NCBI RefSeq assembly: GCF_013369485.1
Contig: NZ_JABWEB010000007.1
Coordinates: 1 to 64,000, forward strand
Length of the DNA: 64,000 bases
Direction: 5' to 3'
DNA from: Massilia sp. BJB1822
GTDB lineage: Bacteria; Pseudomonadota; Gammaproteobacteria; Burkholderiales; Burkholderiaceae_D
Shown: positions 16,915-26,374 of the stretch, one piece after another
How positions within the stretch are numbered: position 1 is the stretch's first letter
Layout of the letters: each line of letters begins with the position of its first letter
Notes under the pieces: model-generated
Told to the model about the DNA's origin: nothing
The model's input: only the letters and a program-made list of their open reading frames with translations
Database searches by the model: none
Translations under genes and position numbers: made by a program

Positions 16915-18003
16915 ATGAAAAAAACTCTAATCTCCATCGCAGTTTTGGGCGCCATGAGCAGCGCTGCTTTCGCACAGTCGAACGTCACCATCTACGGTAT
17001 CGTTGATGCCGGTATCGTGGCAGAGCGCGGCGGCAAATCCGGCAGCGTCAACAAAGTAACCAGCGGCGTGGCCAACGCTTCCCGTCTGGGCTTCAAAGGC
17101 ACCGAAGATCTGGGCGGCGGTCTGCAAGCTCTGTTCGTGCTGGAAGGCGGCATCAAGGCTGACACCGGCGAATCCGACGTGGCTGGCTCCATCGCCAACC
17201 GTCAGTCCTTCGTTGGTCTGCGTTCCAAAGAAGCTGGCACCCTGACCCTGGGCCGTCAGTACACCCCGTTCTACAACGCCCTGTCGCAAGTGGGTGACCC
17301 GTTCGCCGCTGGCCTGGCTGGTACCGCGAAAAACCTGTTCCCAGTCGCTGGCGCCAACACCCGCAACAGCAACGCTGTTGTGTACGCGACCCCAGCCTAC
17401 AACGGCGTGTCCGCTGAGTTCTTCTACGGCTTCGGCGAAAAATCGAACAACTCGGCACAACGTCAAGTTGGCGCGTCGCTGAACTACTCCAACGGCCCGC
17501 TGAACGCGCGTCTGGCGTACAACAACCGCAACAACGACGACCAGCCAGTGCTGGGCGGCCCAGTTGCTGAAAAAGAAACCGGCCGTAACACCCTGCTGGC
17601 TGTGAACTACGACTTCCAAGTTGCTAAAGCATTCTTCATGTACAGCGACAACAAAGGTCTGAACAGCGCTGCTCTGGCCAACACCACCAACCCATACGGC
17701 ACCACCGTTGCTCCAGTGGCTTCGACCAAGAGCGCTGACGCTCTGATCGGCGTGACCGTGCCAGTGGGCGGCGCAGGCAAGTTCATCGCTTCTTACATCA
17801 ACAAGAACGATAAAACCAACCTGAACCAAGACGCTAACCAGTGGGCACTGGGCTACACCTACGATCTGTCCAAGCGCACCACCACCTACGTGGCATACGC
17901 TAAGATCAAGAACAAAAACGGCGCAGGCTACACCGTTGGCAACAACGCTGAAGCTGGCACCGGCGACAAAGCCTTCAACATCGGCGTGCGTCACTCGTTC
18001 TAA
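16915..18003 (+). CDS. general Gram-negative porin (betaproteobacterial OmpC-like)
   Basis: A 362-residue outer-membrane porin. A 20-residue signal peptide ends in AFA before Gln-Ser-Asn-Val-Thr, the usual start of mature betaproteobacterial porins (SNVTIYGIVDAGI), and the protein ends in Phe (VRHSF). It forms trimeric 16-strand barrels for passive uptake of small solutes. Codon use is strongly biased toward preferred codons (AAC, GGC, CTG, ACC), a sign of high expression. AAGGAAC is the ribosome site. It is followed by a strong terminator and is monocistronic. Confidence 0.93.
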   Translation: MKKTLISIAVLGAMSSAAFAQSNVTIYGIVDAGIVAERGGKSGSVNKVTSGVANASRLGFKGTEDLGGGLQALFVLEGGIKADTGESDVAGSIANRQSFVGLRSKEAGTLTLGRQYTPFYNALSQVGDPFAAGLAGTAKNLFPVAGANTRNSNAVVYATPAYNGVSAEFFYGFGEKSNNSAQRQVGASLNYSNGPLNARLAYNNRNNDDQPVLGGPVAEKETGRNTLLAVNYDFQVAKAFFMYSDNKGLNSAALANTTNPYGTTVAPVASTKSADALIGVTVPVGGAGKFIASYINKNDKTNLNQDANQWALGYTYDLSKRTTTYVAYAKIKNKNGAGYTVGNNAEAGTGDKAFNIGVRHSF

Positions 18004-18026
18004 TCGGAACCTGATCGCCTGATCTG

Positions 18027-18057
18027 AAAACCGGCTGCTTCGGCAGCCGGTTTTTTT
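18027..18057 (+). terminator. rho-independent terminator of the porin gene
   Basis: AAAACCGGCTGC and GCAGCCGGTTTT pair around a TTCG loop and run into seven T bases, 23 bases after the stop codon. Confidence 0.92.
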
Positions 18058-18115
18058 ATGGCTGTGTTCGTGTCCACCTTGGGGTCAGACCCCAATCGGA
18101 CACGAACACAGCCAT
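18058..18115. repeat. 58-bp palindromic repeat, GGGGTCAGACCCC core (copy A)
   Basis: Perfect 18-base outer arms, ATGGCTGTGTTCGTGTCC at 18058-18075 and its complement at 18098-18115, enclose an inner palindrome TTGGGGTCAGACCCCAA at 18079-18095. It begins directly at the end of the porin terminator. The inner part (GTGTCC...GGACAC) is shared with the copies at 53301 and 53390. Confidence 0.9.
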
Positions 18116-18166
18116 TTGTCTATCCAAGGCCGGGCTTGGGAGCGGGCTTGCCGTACAATGGCGGCT

Positions 18167-18718
18167 ATGAAAAAACATACTCGCTACGCCCTCGCCATCC
18201 TGTTTGCTTCCTGCGCCGCGCTGGCGGCGCCCACGGTGACGCGCAGGGAAAAGCCGTATGGCTTGCCGCGCCATGGCATGTGGGTGTATTCGGATCTGTG
18301 CATCCATCCCGACAGCGGCGAGTTCGGCGGCCAGCGCATCACCTTGCAGCGCTTTGCCGAAGTCGACACCGTGATCTATGAATATACGGCCGGCGGCTTG
18401 AGCTGGCCGGTGGTGGCGGGCGATGTGAACGTCGACCCGCGCGGCAAGCTGTTCTACTTCACCGTGCAGCTGGCCGATCAGGATGAGAAAACCATCAGCG
18501 GCAGCTTCTCGGCCGATGGCAAGCTGCTGACGCTGGAGGGCAGCTATTGCGGCGAGCAGGGGCCGCCCATGCAGCTGCCGCTGGTGCGCGATTTTGGCGC
18601 CAGGCCGAAGACGTGCAAGGCTTGCCCGCCGTCCAAGGCGCGGCCGCATGAGGAGGAGCCGCAGCCGGAGCCGAAGCCAGCCCCGAAATGGGAACCGGCC
18701 CCGCCGACGCAGGCTTGA
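18167..18718 (+). CDS. small secreted protein of unknown function
   Basis: A 183-residue protein with a signal peptide (MKKHTRYALAILFASCAALA, cut near residue 20-22), a globular part of about 130 residues with four cysteines, and a Pro/Glu/Lys-rich tail from about residue 155. I recognise no family. The start at 18167 is preferred because it begins the signal peptide; the in-frame upstream codons overlap the repeat. A TACAAT lies at 18154-18159, only seven bases before the ATG, so the messenger may be leaderless. It is convergent with the TPP enzyme gene and shares its terminator. Confidence 0.65.
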   Translation: MKKHTRYALAILFASCAALAAPTVTRREKPYGLPRHGMWVYSDLCIHPDSGEFGGQRITLQRFAEVDTVIYEYTAGGLSWPVVAGDVNVDPRGKLFYFTVQLADQDEKTISGSFSADGKLLTLEGSYCGEQGPPMQLPLVRDFGARPKTCKACPPSKARPHEEEPQPEPKPAPKWEPAPPTQA

Positions 18719-18732
18719 AGGCAGCGCCCTTG

Positions 18733-18761
18733 AAAAAAGGCCGGGAATTTTCCCGGCCTTT
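18733..18761 (-). terminator. terminator between convergent genes
   Basis: AAAGGCCGGGAA and TTCCCGGCCTTT pair around a two-base centre. On the minus strand the stem is followed by six T bases, so it mainly serves the TPP enzyme gene; it may also work for the secreted protein gene. Confidence 0.85.
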
Positions 18762-18763
18762 GC

Positions 18764-20467
18764 TTATTTCGCTGCCTTTGCCGCCAGCGCGTTCTTGCTG
18801 ATGGTTTCCAGTGTCGCGCCCGGTGTGATCAGATTGCCGTCGTAGCGCAGCTCGATCAGCGCGGGCAGCTGCTGTTCGCGGGCGTGCGCCAGGGCGCGCT
18901 GCAGGGCGGGGGCGAATTCCGCTGTGGTGTTCACCACTTCGCCGCGCGCGCCATAGGCTTGCGCCATGGCCGCGAAGTCCGGATTGTGCAGGGTGGTGCC
19001 CGAGACGCGGCCTGGATATTCGCGCTCCTGGTGCATGCGGATGGTGCCGAACATCTGGTTGTTGAAGACGATGATGACCACGCCCGCGCGGTACTGCACG
19101 GCCGTGGCCAGTTCCTGGCCGTTCATCATGTATTCGCCGTCGCCGGCGAAGGTGATCACGGTGCGCTGCGGCGCGACGATCTTGGCGGCCACGCCCGACG
19201 GCACGCCATAACCCATGGCGCCGCTGGTGGGCGCGAGCTGGGTGCGCATGCCGCCGTAGGTGTGGAAGCGGTGCGCCCAGGTGGCGTAGTTGCCGGCGCC
19301 GTTGGTGATGATGGTGTCGGCCGGCGTCTGGGCGCGGATGTCCTGCACCACCTGCCACAGGTCGAGCGGCGCTTTGCCGTCCTGGAAGATGGGCGGCTTT
19401 TCCTGCCAGGCGGCCAGCTCGGCGCGCGCTTCGGCCACGCTGCCTTGCCATGCGCTGCTGTCGACCGGCTCCATGTCGGCCAGCATGGCCGCCGCTTGCG
19501 GCATGCCGCTGGCGATCATCAATTCGGCCTGGTAGACGCTGCCCAGCTCCTCGGCGCTGGCGTGGAAGTGCACCAGGCGCTGCGCCGGCACCGGCGAGGT
19601 GATGATGGAATAGCCGCTGGTGGTCATCTCGCCCAGGCGCGGGCCGATGGCGATGATCAGGTCGGCGTTCTTGACGCGCGCCGCCAGCTTGGGATTGATG
19701 CCGATGCCGACGTCGCCGACATAGTTCGGGTGGCTATTGTCGAGCAAGTCTTGGAAGCGGAAGGCGCAGGACACGGGCAGGGCGTTGGCTTCGGCAAAGC
19801 GCTGGATGTCGGCGCAGGCTTGCGCGTTCCAGCCGCCGCCGCCCAGCAGCAGCAGCGGGCGCTGGGCTTCGGCCAGCATCTCGCGCAGCTGGCCGATCTG
19901 GGCGCGCGAAGGCGAGGCTTGCACCGGCTGGTAGCGACGCGTGTCGGCCACGCTGGCCTGGGTGATCAGCATGTCTTCCGGCAGGGCCAGCACCACGGGG
20001 CCGGGACGGCCGCTGGTGGCCACCTGGAAGGCGCGCGCCAGGTATTCGGGAATGCGCTCGGCGCGGTCGATCTGGGCCACCCATTTGGCCATCTGGCCGA
20101 ACATGCGGCGGTAATCGACTTCCTGGAAGGCTTCGCGGTCCATGAAATCGCCGCCCACCTGGCCGATGAAGAGGATCATCGGGGTCGAATCCTGGAAGGC
20201 CGTGTGCACGCCGATCGAGGCATTGGTGGCGCCCGGGCCGCGCGTGACGAAACAGATGCCGGGCTGGCCGGTCAGCTTGCCGTAGGCGTCGGCCATGAAG
20301 GCGGCGCCCCCTTCCTGGCGGTTGATGATGAAACGGATGCCGGAATCGTGCAGGGCGTCGAGCACGTCGAGATAGCTTTCGCCGGGAACGCCGAAGGCGG
20401 TATCGACGCCGTGGACTTTCAGTGCATCGACCAGAATCTGGCCGCCGGAACGGGATGGTTGCGTCAT
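18764..20467 (-). CDS. thiamine-pyrophosphate-dependent enzyme, acetolactate-synthase-like
   Basis: A 567-residue TPP enzyme. The N-terminal pyrimidine-binding domain carries the catalytic Glu52 (NRQEGGAAF), the central domain spans about 190-320, and the C-terminal PP-binding domain has GDGEYMMN at 442-449 with the Asn-Asn pair at 469-470. The RGPGATNASIG segment is typical of acetolactate synthase large subunits, glyoxylate carboligase and relatives. There is no small regulatory subunit gene next to it, so it is probably a paralogue with another 2-oxoacid substrate rather than the biosynthetic IlvB. It is monocistronic and divergent from rnpB. Confidence 0.85.
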   Translation of the reverse strand: MTQPSRSGGQILVDALKVHGVDTAFGVPGESYLDVLDALHDSGIRFIINRQEGGAAFMADAYGKLTGQPGICFVTRGPGATNASIGVHTAFQDSTPMILFIGQVGGDFMDREAFQEVDYRRMFGQMAKWVAQIDRAERIPEYLARAFQVATSGRPGPVVLALPEDMLITQASVADTRRYQPVQASPSRAQIGQLREMLAEAQRPLLLLGGGGWNAQACADIQRFAEANALPVSCAFRFQDLLDNSHPNYVGDVGIGINPKLAARVKNADLIIAIGPRLGEMTTSGYSIITSPVPAQRLVHFHASAEELGSVYQAELMIASGMPQAAAMLADMEPVDSSAWQGSVAEARAELAAWQEKPPIFQDGKAPLDLWQVVQDIRAQTPADTIITNGAGNYATWAHRFHTYGGMRTQLAPTSGAMGYGVPSGVAAKIVAPQRTVITFAGDGEYMMNGQELATAVQYRAGVVIIVFNNQMFGTIRMHQEREYPGRVSGTTLHNPDFAAMAQAYGARGEVVNTTAEFAPALQRALAHAREQQLPALIELRYDGNLITPGATLETISKNALAAKAAK

Positions 20468-20619
20468 GGTGCTAGCCTCTGTAAAAAAACGGGGTAGAAA
20501 TCCTGATGATCCGCCATTCTAGAACGGCGCCGGGGGAGCGGCTTTTGAAATGGCGACACCATTTTTCATTTGTCTACTCTGGAACGGGGCGCTTTTTGCC
20601 GGGGGCGGGGGCGGCAGGT

Positions 20620-20625
20620 TACAAT
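20620..20625 (+). promoter_or_regulatory. -10 element of the rnpB promoter
   Basis: TACAAT ends six bases before the first base of the RNase P RNA (20631), the right distance for a -10 box. A convincing -35 is not visible in the G-rich sequence upstream. Confidence 0.6.
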
Positions 20626-20630
20626 AGCGG

Positions 20631-20970
20631 GTGAAGCAAGCCAGACAGCCGCTGGCCGGTGCAGCAATGCACTGGCGGGAGGAAGGTCCGGACTCCATAG
20701 AGCGGGGTGACGGTTAACGGCCGTCCGCTGAAAGCCGCAAGGTATAAGGCGAGGAATAGGGCCACAGAGACGAGCGTATTAAGTTACGGTGAAACGCGGT
20801 AACCTCCACCTGGTGCAATTTCAAATAGGCACGCGATGATGTTGCTCGCGGAGCGTGCGGGTAGAAAGCTTGAGCGCCGGAGTAATTCGGCGCCTAGAGG
20901 AATGGCTGTCATAGCGCCGGTTCGCAAGGGTCGGTGCTGTAACAAAATCCGGCCTATCGGCTTGCTTCAC
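20631..20970 (+). ncRNA. rnpB: RNase P RNA, bacterial class A
   Basis: About 340 bases that fold as the catalytic RNA of RNase P, which matures tRNA 5' ends. The terminal helix is formed by GTGAAGCAAG at 20631-20640 and CTTGCTTCAC at 20961-20970. The conserved 5' block with GAGGAAGGTCCGGACTCC (20680-20697), the central CCGCAAGGTATAAGGCGAGG-like segment, AGGGCCACAGAGACGAG and the 3' block ending in ACAAAATCCGGCCTATCGGC are all present. No terminator is visible before glpK, which begins 26 bases later. Confidence 0.95.
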
Positions 20971-20996
20971 TTGAATTCGATTTTCTTCGTAACTCG

Positions 20997-22487
20997 ATGA
21001 AAAAATACATCCTGGCTTTAGACCAAGGCACCACCAGCTCGCGCGCCATCCTCTTCGATCACCGCGGCCAGATCTGCGGCAGCGCCGCGCAGGAGTATCC
21101 CCAGCACTATCCCCACCCCGGCTGGGTGGAACACGATCCCAACGAAATCTGGAACAGCCAGCTCACCGTTGCGCGCAAGGTCTTGCACGACAACGGCGTG
21201 GAAGGCAGCCAGATCCTGGCCATCGGCATCGCCAACCAGCGCGAAACAACCATTGTCTGGGACCGCAAGACCGGCGAGCCGATCGCGCCCGCCATCGTCT
21301 GGCAGGACCGCCGCACCGCCGAGATGTGCGACCAGCTGCGCGCCGACGGCAAGGCCAAACTCATTAGCGACGCCACCGGCCTGGAGCTGGATGCCTACTT
21401 CTCCGCCACCAAACTGAAATGGCTGCTCGACCATGTGCCCGGCGCGCGCGAACGCGCCCGCCATGGCGCGCTGGCCTTCGGCACCATCGACAGCTGGCTG
21501 GCCTGGAAGCTGTGCGGTGTGCATGTGACGGACGTCAGCAATGCGGCGCGCACCATGCTGTTCAATATCCACCTGATGCGCTGGGATGCGGACTTGCTGC
21601 AGCTGTTCGATATTCCGGAAGAGATCTTGCCGCAGGTGGTGTCCTCCAGCGAGGAGATCGGCAATACCAAGGCCGCCCTGTTCGGCGCAGCGATTCCGGT
21701 GGCCGGCATTGCGGGCGACCAGCAGGCGGCCACCTTCGGCCAGGCTTGCCACAAGCCGGGCATGGTCAAGAACACCTATGGCACGGGATGCTTCATGCTG
21801 ATGCACGCCGGCCGGCATCCGCGCGTCTCGCACAACCGCCTGCTGTCCACCGTGGGCTGGCGCGTCGACGGCCGCACCGACTATCTGCTGGAAGGCGCGG
21901 TCTTCATGGGCGGCGCCACCGTGCAGTGGCTGCGCGACGGCCTGGGCATCATCCAGCAGTCGAGCGATGTGGAGGCGCTGGCCAACAGCGTGCCCGATAG
22001 CGACGGCGTGCTGCTGGTGCCGGCCTTTGTCGGCCTGGGCGCGCCGCACTGGGATCCGTATGCGCGCGGCACCATCGTCGGCCTGACGCGCGGCAGCGGC
22101 AAGGCGCATATCGCGCGCGCCGCCGTGGAAGCCATCGCCTACCAGAGCGCCGAGCTGCTGCTGGCGATGCAGAAGGACGCCGCCATTCCGGTGGCCGAGG
22201 TGCGCGCCGACGGCGGTGCGGCCCGCAACGATATGCTGATGCAGTTCCAGGCCGACCTGCTGGGCGTGCCCGTGGTGCGGCCCAAGGTGACCGAAACCAC
22301 GGCTCTGGGCGCGGCCTATCTGGCCGGCCTGGCGGTGGGCTACTGGGAGTCGCAGGACGAGATCGCGGCCCAGTGGGAATGCGAGCGGCGCTTCGAGCCG
22401 GCCATGAGCGCCGACCAGCGCGAACATCTGCTGGCGCGCTGGGCGCGCGCAGTGGAACGCGCGCGCGACTGGGAGCACGGCGTTTAA
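20997..22487 (+). CDS. glpK: glycerol kinase
   Basis: A 496-residue FGGY-family kinase that phosphorylates glycerol to glycerol 3-phosphate. The first phosphate-binding loop [13 protein letters not shown] is at residues 5-17, the glycerol-binding residues lie in NQRETT (about 80-85) and DRRTAEMC, and the adenosine-binding ADGGAARND and second FGGY signature are in the C-terminal half. Length matches the family (about 500). The start lacks a visible Shine-Dalgarno sequence and follows rnpB by only 26 bases. No glpF or glpD is adjacent; the downstream AraC-type regulator may be functionally linked. Confidence 0.95.
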   Translation: MKKYILALDQGTTSSRAILFDHRGQICGSAAQEYPQHYPHPGWVEHDPNEIWNSQLTVARKVLHDNGVEGSQILAIGIANQRETTIVWDRKTGEPIAPAIVWQDRRTAEMCDQLRADGKAKLISDATGLELDAYFSATKLKWLLDHVPGARERARHGALAFGTIDSWLAWKLCGVHVTDVSNAARTMLFNIHLMRWDADLLQLFDIPEEILPQVVSSSEEIGNTKAALFGAAIPVAGIAGDQQAATFGQACHKPGMVKNTYGTGCFMLMHAGRHPRVSHNRLLSTVGWRVDGRTDYLLEGAVFMGGATVQWLRDGLGIIQQSSDVEALANSVPDSDGVLLVPAFVGLGAPHWDPYARGTIVGLTRGSGKAHIARAAVEAIAYQSAELLLAMQKDAAIPVAEVRADGGAARNDMLMQFQADLLGVPVVRPKVTETTALGAAYLAGLAVGYWESQDEIAAQWECERRFEPAMSADQREHLLARWARAVERARDWEHGV

Positions 22488-22584
22488 GGTCCGGCAAACG
22501 TGCGCGCCGCCGCATAAGGTATATTTCCTCGCATATTGATAACCACCACCGCCACGGCGGAGGGAGAGCGAAGGGGAGGGCGCC

Positions 22585-23385
22585 ATGTTGAAGGACTTTG
22601 CGCAGCAGCGGCAGCCCGCCTTGCCGGGCCAGGCGCTGGACGATGCGCTGCAAGCCCCTTTCGGCGTCGAGCTGGCCGCCATCGAAACCCTGTTCGACGC
22701 GCTGACCGACGTCGCTTTCTTCGTCAAGGACCGCGCCGGCCGCTACATGGCCGTGAACCACACGCTGGCGCGCCGTTGCGGCCTGCGTAGCAAGCAGGAG
22801 CTGCTGGGCAAGACGGTGCTGGACGTGCATCCGCGTCCGCTGGCCCAGGCCTATATGGACCAGGACCGGCAGGTGATCGAAGCCGGCTGCACCATCCGCA
22901 AGCATCTGGAACTGCATCTCTACCCGAACCGGCGGCGCGGCTGGTGCCTGACCCACAAGACGCCTCTGCGCGACGAGGCGGGCGCCATCATTGGCCTGGT
23001 CGGCACCTCGCACGACTTGGGGCTGGCCGACGAAGTGCATCCAGTCTACCGCCAGATCGCCAATATCGCCCAGCGCATCCGCGACAACCACCGCCAGCCC
23101 CTCAGCCTGAACGAGCTTGCAAAGGAGGAGGGACTGAGCCTGGCGCGCGTCGAGCGCCTGTTTCAGCGCGTCTTCCATTACACGCCGCGCCAGCTGCTGC
23201 TGCAAACGCGCTTGAACGGCGCCTTAAGCCTGATCGAAACCGATCCCGCGCGCAGCATCGCCGACATCGCCATCGAGTGCGGCTACACCGACCACAGTGC
23301 CTTCAGCCGCCAGTTCAAGGCCTTCACCGGCCAGACGCCGATGCAATACCGCCTGCAATGCCACAAGACCGAGCCCAAGGCTTGA
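22585..23385 (+). CDS. AraC-family regulator with N-terminal PAS domain
   Basis: A 266-residue protein. A PAS domain covers about residues 28-150 (ALTDVAFFVKDRAGRYMAVNHTLARR...TVLDVHP...PLRDEAGAIIGLVG) and the AraC double helix-turn-helix covers about 160-260, ending with the conserved IAIECGYTDHSAFSRQFKAFTGQTP signature. PAS-AraC proteins sense small molecules or redox state and activate neighbouring genes. AAGGGGAGG precedes the ATG. It lies 97 bases after glpK in the same direction and 200 bases before the collagenase gene; which of them it controls cannot be told. Confidence 0.9.
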   Translation: MLKDFAQQRQPALPGQALDDALQAPFGVELAAIETLFDALTDVAFFVKDRAGRYMAVNHTLARRCGLRSKQELLGKTVLDVHPRPLAQAYMDQDRQVIEAGCTIRKHLELHLYPNRRRGWCLTHKTPLRDEAGAIIGLVGTSHDLGLADEVHPVYRQIANIAQRIRDNHRQPLSLNELAKEEGLSLARVERLFQRVFHYTPRQLLLQTRLNGALSLIETDPARSIADIAIECGYTDHSAFSRQFKAFTGQTPMQYRLQCHKTEPKA

Positions 23386-23582
23386 GTGTTTTGTATCATT
23401 TTCGCCCTCCGCGCTGTGCCGATCGCAGCGGCCTGCCTGTCGAAATATAGCGAACTGCCAAAAGCGGCGGCTTGCGCCGTCATGCCGGCAAGCTTGCCAA
23501 GATAGTATTTCCTCGTCAGTGGGCCCGCTGGCATTCCATAAAACGAACATCAGGCACGCACCCATTTAGAGGAGTGGTAGAT

Positions 23583-25838
23583 ATGTCTTTTTCACGGAAT
23601 ACCGCATTCACGGCCGGCTTGCTGACGGCTTTGCTGGCTGGCGCGGCGGCCCAGGCCGACACCGGCGTGGCCCATCCCCACGCGCATCAGGAACGCTTGA
23701 AGCAGGCGCCCATGCCGCACCAGCGCCAGACCTTGCCGCCGTCCGACGAGCAGTCGCGCTACGGCCTTTCGGTCAGCAAGAAGCCGCGCAACGACCTGCT
23801 GCCGCGCAACCAGCGCAGCAGCGCCAAGTCCCTGGCGGCGACCGAGGACTGCAAGGATATGAACAAGCTGGCCACCTACAGCGGCGCGGCGCTGGCCAGC
23901 TATCTGGTCGGCTTGCCGGACTATGAATGCACTTATCCGCTGTTTTCCCTGAGTTCCGCGCAGGCTGCCACCATTTATTCCAGCGCCAATCTGAACGCCG
24001 TCGCCAGCCGCCTGGCCAGCGAGGCCTCCAGCTATAACGGCAGCAATATGGCCGTGGTCAATCTGGTGCTGTATCTGCGCGCCGGCTACTACCTGGCCAG
24101 CGGCGGCACCCAGCCCGCGCTGCCGGCTTCCCTGGTGGCGCCGCTGCGCGCCACCATCCGCCAGCTGGTGCAGGGCAATAGCCTGTATCAGCCGAATACG
24201 GTGGCGCCGTCCACCGCGCTGGAAGTGTTCAAACTGATCACGAATATGAACGACACGCCCTACCATGTGGCGGACGTGAAGGGCGTGGTGACGCGCTTTA
24301 CCAACCGCGCCGGCGTCCCCAACGCGGCCGAGGCGCTGAAACAGGAAAGCGTGAGCGGGGCGCTGACCGGCGCCCTGATCGTGCTGTTTACCGCCCATAC
24401 GGCGCCCGGCGGTGCGGCCCTGCTGCAGAACGACCCATCCTACGCCAGCACCTTGAACACCTTCCTGCTGAATAATAAGGCAGCCCTTCTGGGTAGTTAT
24501 GCCGCCTTCCAGCTGCAGGACGCGGCCAACGAAGCCTTCCGCTTCCTGCAATATCCGGCCCTGAAGTCCGGCGTCAAGCCGATGGTGCAGAACATGCTGG
24601 CGACGACCACCATGACGGGCGCCGATTCCATGCTGTGGCTGGCCGCCGCCCAGGCCGTGAAGTACTACGACAACGCCAATTGCAGCCAGTACGGCACCTG
24701 CAATTTCGAAACCCAGCTGGCCAACGAAGTGCTGAAGGTGAACCATGCCTGCAGCCCCAGCCTGCGCCTGCGCGCTCAGGAGATGAGTCCGGCCCAGGTG
24801 CAGGAAGTATGCACGGCGCTGGCCAACGAGGAGGGCTATGCGCACGCCATGCTGCAGACCAAGCGCACGCCGGTGGCGCACGATAACAATACGGCGCTGG
24901 AGCTGGTGGTCTTCGACGACTATAGCAACTACAGCAAATACGCCAGCATCATCTACGATATCGACACCGACAACGGCGGCATGTATTTGGAGGGCAATCC
25001 GGCCGAAGCGGGCAACCAGGCGCGCTTCATCGCCCACGAAGCCTCGTGGCTGCGTCCCAGCTTCAAGGTGTGGAACCTGGAGCACGAATATGTCCACTAC
25101 CTCGATGGCCGCTTCAATATGTATGGCGACTTCGGCGCCAGCACCGCAGTGCCGACCGTGTGGTGGATCGAGGGCATTGCCGAATATCTCTCGCTGCGCA
25201 ATAACAACCAGGCCGCCATCGATATGGCGCGCAGCCGCAAATACAAGCTCAGTGAAATCTTCGGCAATACCTACAGCATGAACGACTACGTGGACCGGGC
25301 TTACCGCTGGGGTTATATGGCGACCCGCTTCATGATGGAGCGCCACCGCGGCGACGTGGATACGGTGCTGGCCAGGTTCCGCACGGGCGACTACAGCCGC
25401 TATCAGGACTTCGTGCGCCAGATCGGCAGCGGCTACGACAGCGAATTCGCCGCCTGGGCCGATGCCGCCACCACGGCCGGCGAACCGCAGCTGCCGGATG
25501 AACTGGGCACGCTGCCCACCTGTTCCTCCGCCACGTATCTGGGCAAGAACTGCGCGATCCGCAACCTGTCTTCCAGCTCGCGCAGCTATGTCTATCTGAT
25601 GCTGCCGGCCGGCGCCAAGAACGTGCGCGTGGTCAGCGGCGGCGGCAGCGGCGATGCGAATATCTACCTGGCGCTGGAGCGCTACCCGACCACCGCATCG
25701 TATGACGCGCTGTCGGCTGGCGCCGGCAATGCTGAAAATATCGGCATCGGCAGCCCCGCCGCCGGACGCTGGTACTACATCATGCTGGACGCGAAACAGC
25801 CGTTCAGCGGCCTGTCGGTAGCTGCTTTGTACGACTGA
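23583..25838 (+). CDS. secreted M9-family collagenase with C-terminal PPC domain
   Basis: A 751-residue secreted metalloprotease. A signal peptide ends near residue 23 (AAA-QA), a propeptide-like basic stretch follows to about 85, the M9 N-terminal activator domain spans about 90-390, and the catalytic domain contains the zinc motif HEYVH at 501-505 with the third ligand Glu530 in WIEGIAEYLS. A bacterial pre-peptidase C-terminal (PPC) domain covers about 655-751. The architecture is that of Vibrio/Clostridium-type collagenases that degrade native collagen or gelatin. GAGGAGTGG is the ribosome site for the ATG at 23583. It is monocistronic. The actual substrate in this organism is unknown. Confidence 0.9.
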   Translation: MSFSRNTAFTAGLLTALLAGAAAQADTGVAHPHAHQERLKQAPMPHQRQTLPPSDEQSRYGLSVSKKPRNDLLPRNQRSSAKSLAATEDCKDMNKLATYSGAALASYLVGLPDYECTYPLFSLSSAQAATIYSSANLNAVASRLASEASSYNGSNMAVVNLVLYLRAGYYLASGGTQPALPASLVAPLRATIRQLVQGNSLYQPNTVAPSTALEVFKLITNMNDTPYHVADVKGVVTRFTNRAGVPNAAEALKQESVSGALTGALIVLFTAHTAPGGAALLQNDPSYASTLNTFLLNNKAALLGSYAAFQLQDAANEAFRFLQYPALKSGVKPMVQNMLATTTMTGADSMLWLAAAQAVKYYDNANCSQYGTCNFETQLANEVLKVNHACSPSLRLRAQEMSPAQVQEVCTALANEEGYAHAMLQTKRTPVAHDNNTALELVVFDDYSNYSKYASIIYDIDTDNGGMYLEGNPAEAGNQARFIAHEASWLRPSFKVWNLEHEYVHYLDGRFNMYGDFGASTAVPTVWWIEGIAEYLSLRNNNQAAIDMARSRKYKLSEIFGNTYSMNDYVDRAYRWGYMATRFMMERHRGDVDTVLARFRTGDYSRYQDFVRQIGSGYDSEFAAWADAATTAGEPQLPDELGTLPTCSSATYLGKNCAIRNLSSSSRSYVYLMLPAGAKNVRVVSGGGSGDANIYLALERYPTTASYDALSAGAGNAENIGIGSPAAGRWYYIMLDAKQPFSGLSVAALYD

Positions 25839-26345
25839 TACACTTTCCTGGGTCGCCTGCGCCGGCCGGTATAATTAGGCCAGTCGGCGCAGTTGCTGGA
25901 GATGAAAAGCTGTCTATAAGTTGTATATACAAATTGGTTTATGGCAATAAAAATTTTGCTGAAGAATCAAGCACTGGCTAGGCCGAAAGAGCAATATTCC
26001 CACCTGAGAACCCCAGCTTCGGATCGCGCGCAAAGCGCGGCAGACAGGACTTTTCCCCGAGACCACCCCCATTTTTTGTCTGTTTTTTACTCACTAAACC
26101 AAGATTTTTGGTATCTTGCAAAAACATCAATGCTACGTTGTCAGTGGGCAACTTAATGGCTTTTTCTGATTTTTATTTTGTCCATTTTGCGACGCCCAAA
26201 AACGCCCTCCAGATAAGGTAGCACTTTCACTATCTTTCATAATGTCCTGATTTGTAGAGGTATTTTTACTGGAGGTCGCTTCAAGGATCGGCGCTAAGTC
26301 CTTAATTTCATTAATAAAATCCGCGTTTTGCTAACGGGAAATCGC

Positions 26346-26374
26346 TTGACCACTACAAGTGCTTCCTCTAAAGT
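26346..26374 (+). promoter_or_regulatory. sigma-70 promoter of the division/cell wall operon
   Basis: TTGACC (26346-26351) and TAAAGT (26369-26374) are separated by 17 bases; transcription would start near 26381, about 90 bases before mraZ. The MraZ operator repeats begin inside the -10 box. Confidence 0.7.

Noticed and set aside
25857..25892. Long hairpin after the collagenase gene as a terminator, and the TATAAT inside it as a promoter
   Set aside because: The stem is strong but no T tract follows, and no -35 lies at the right distance from the TATAAT.
25941..26156. A 71-codon frame upstream of mraZ
   Set aside because: No ribosome binding site, no family resemblance and no promoter. It lies in the AT-rich dcw leader region.
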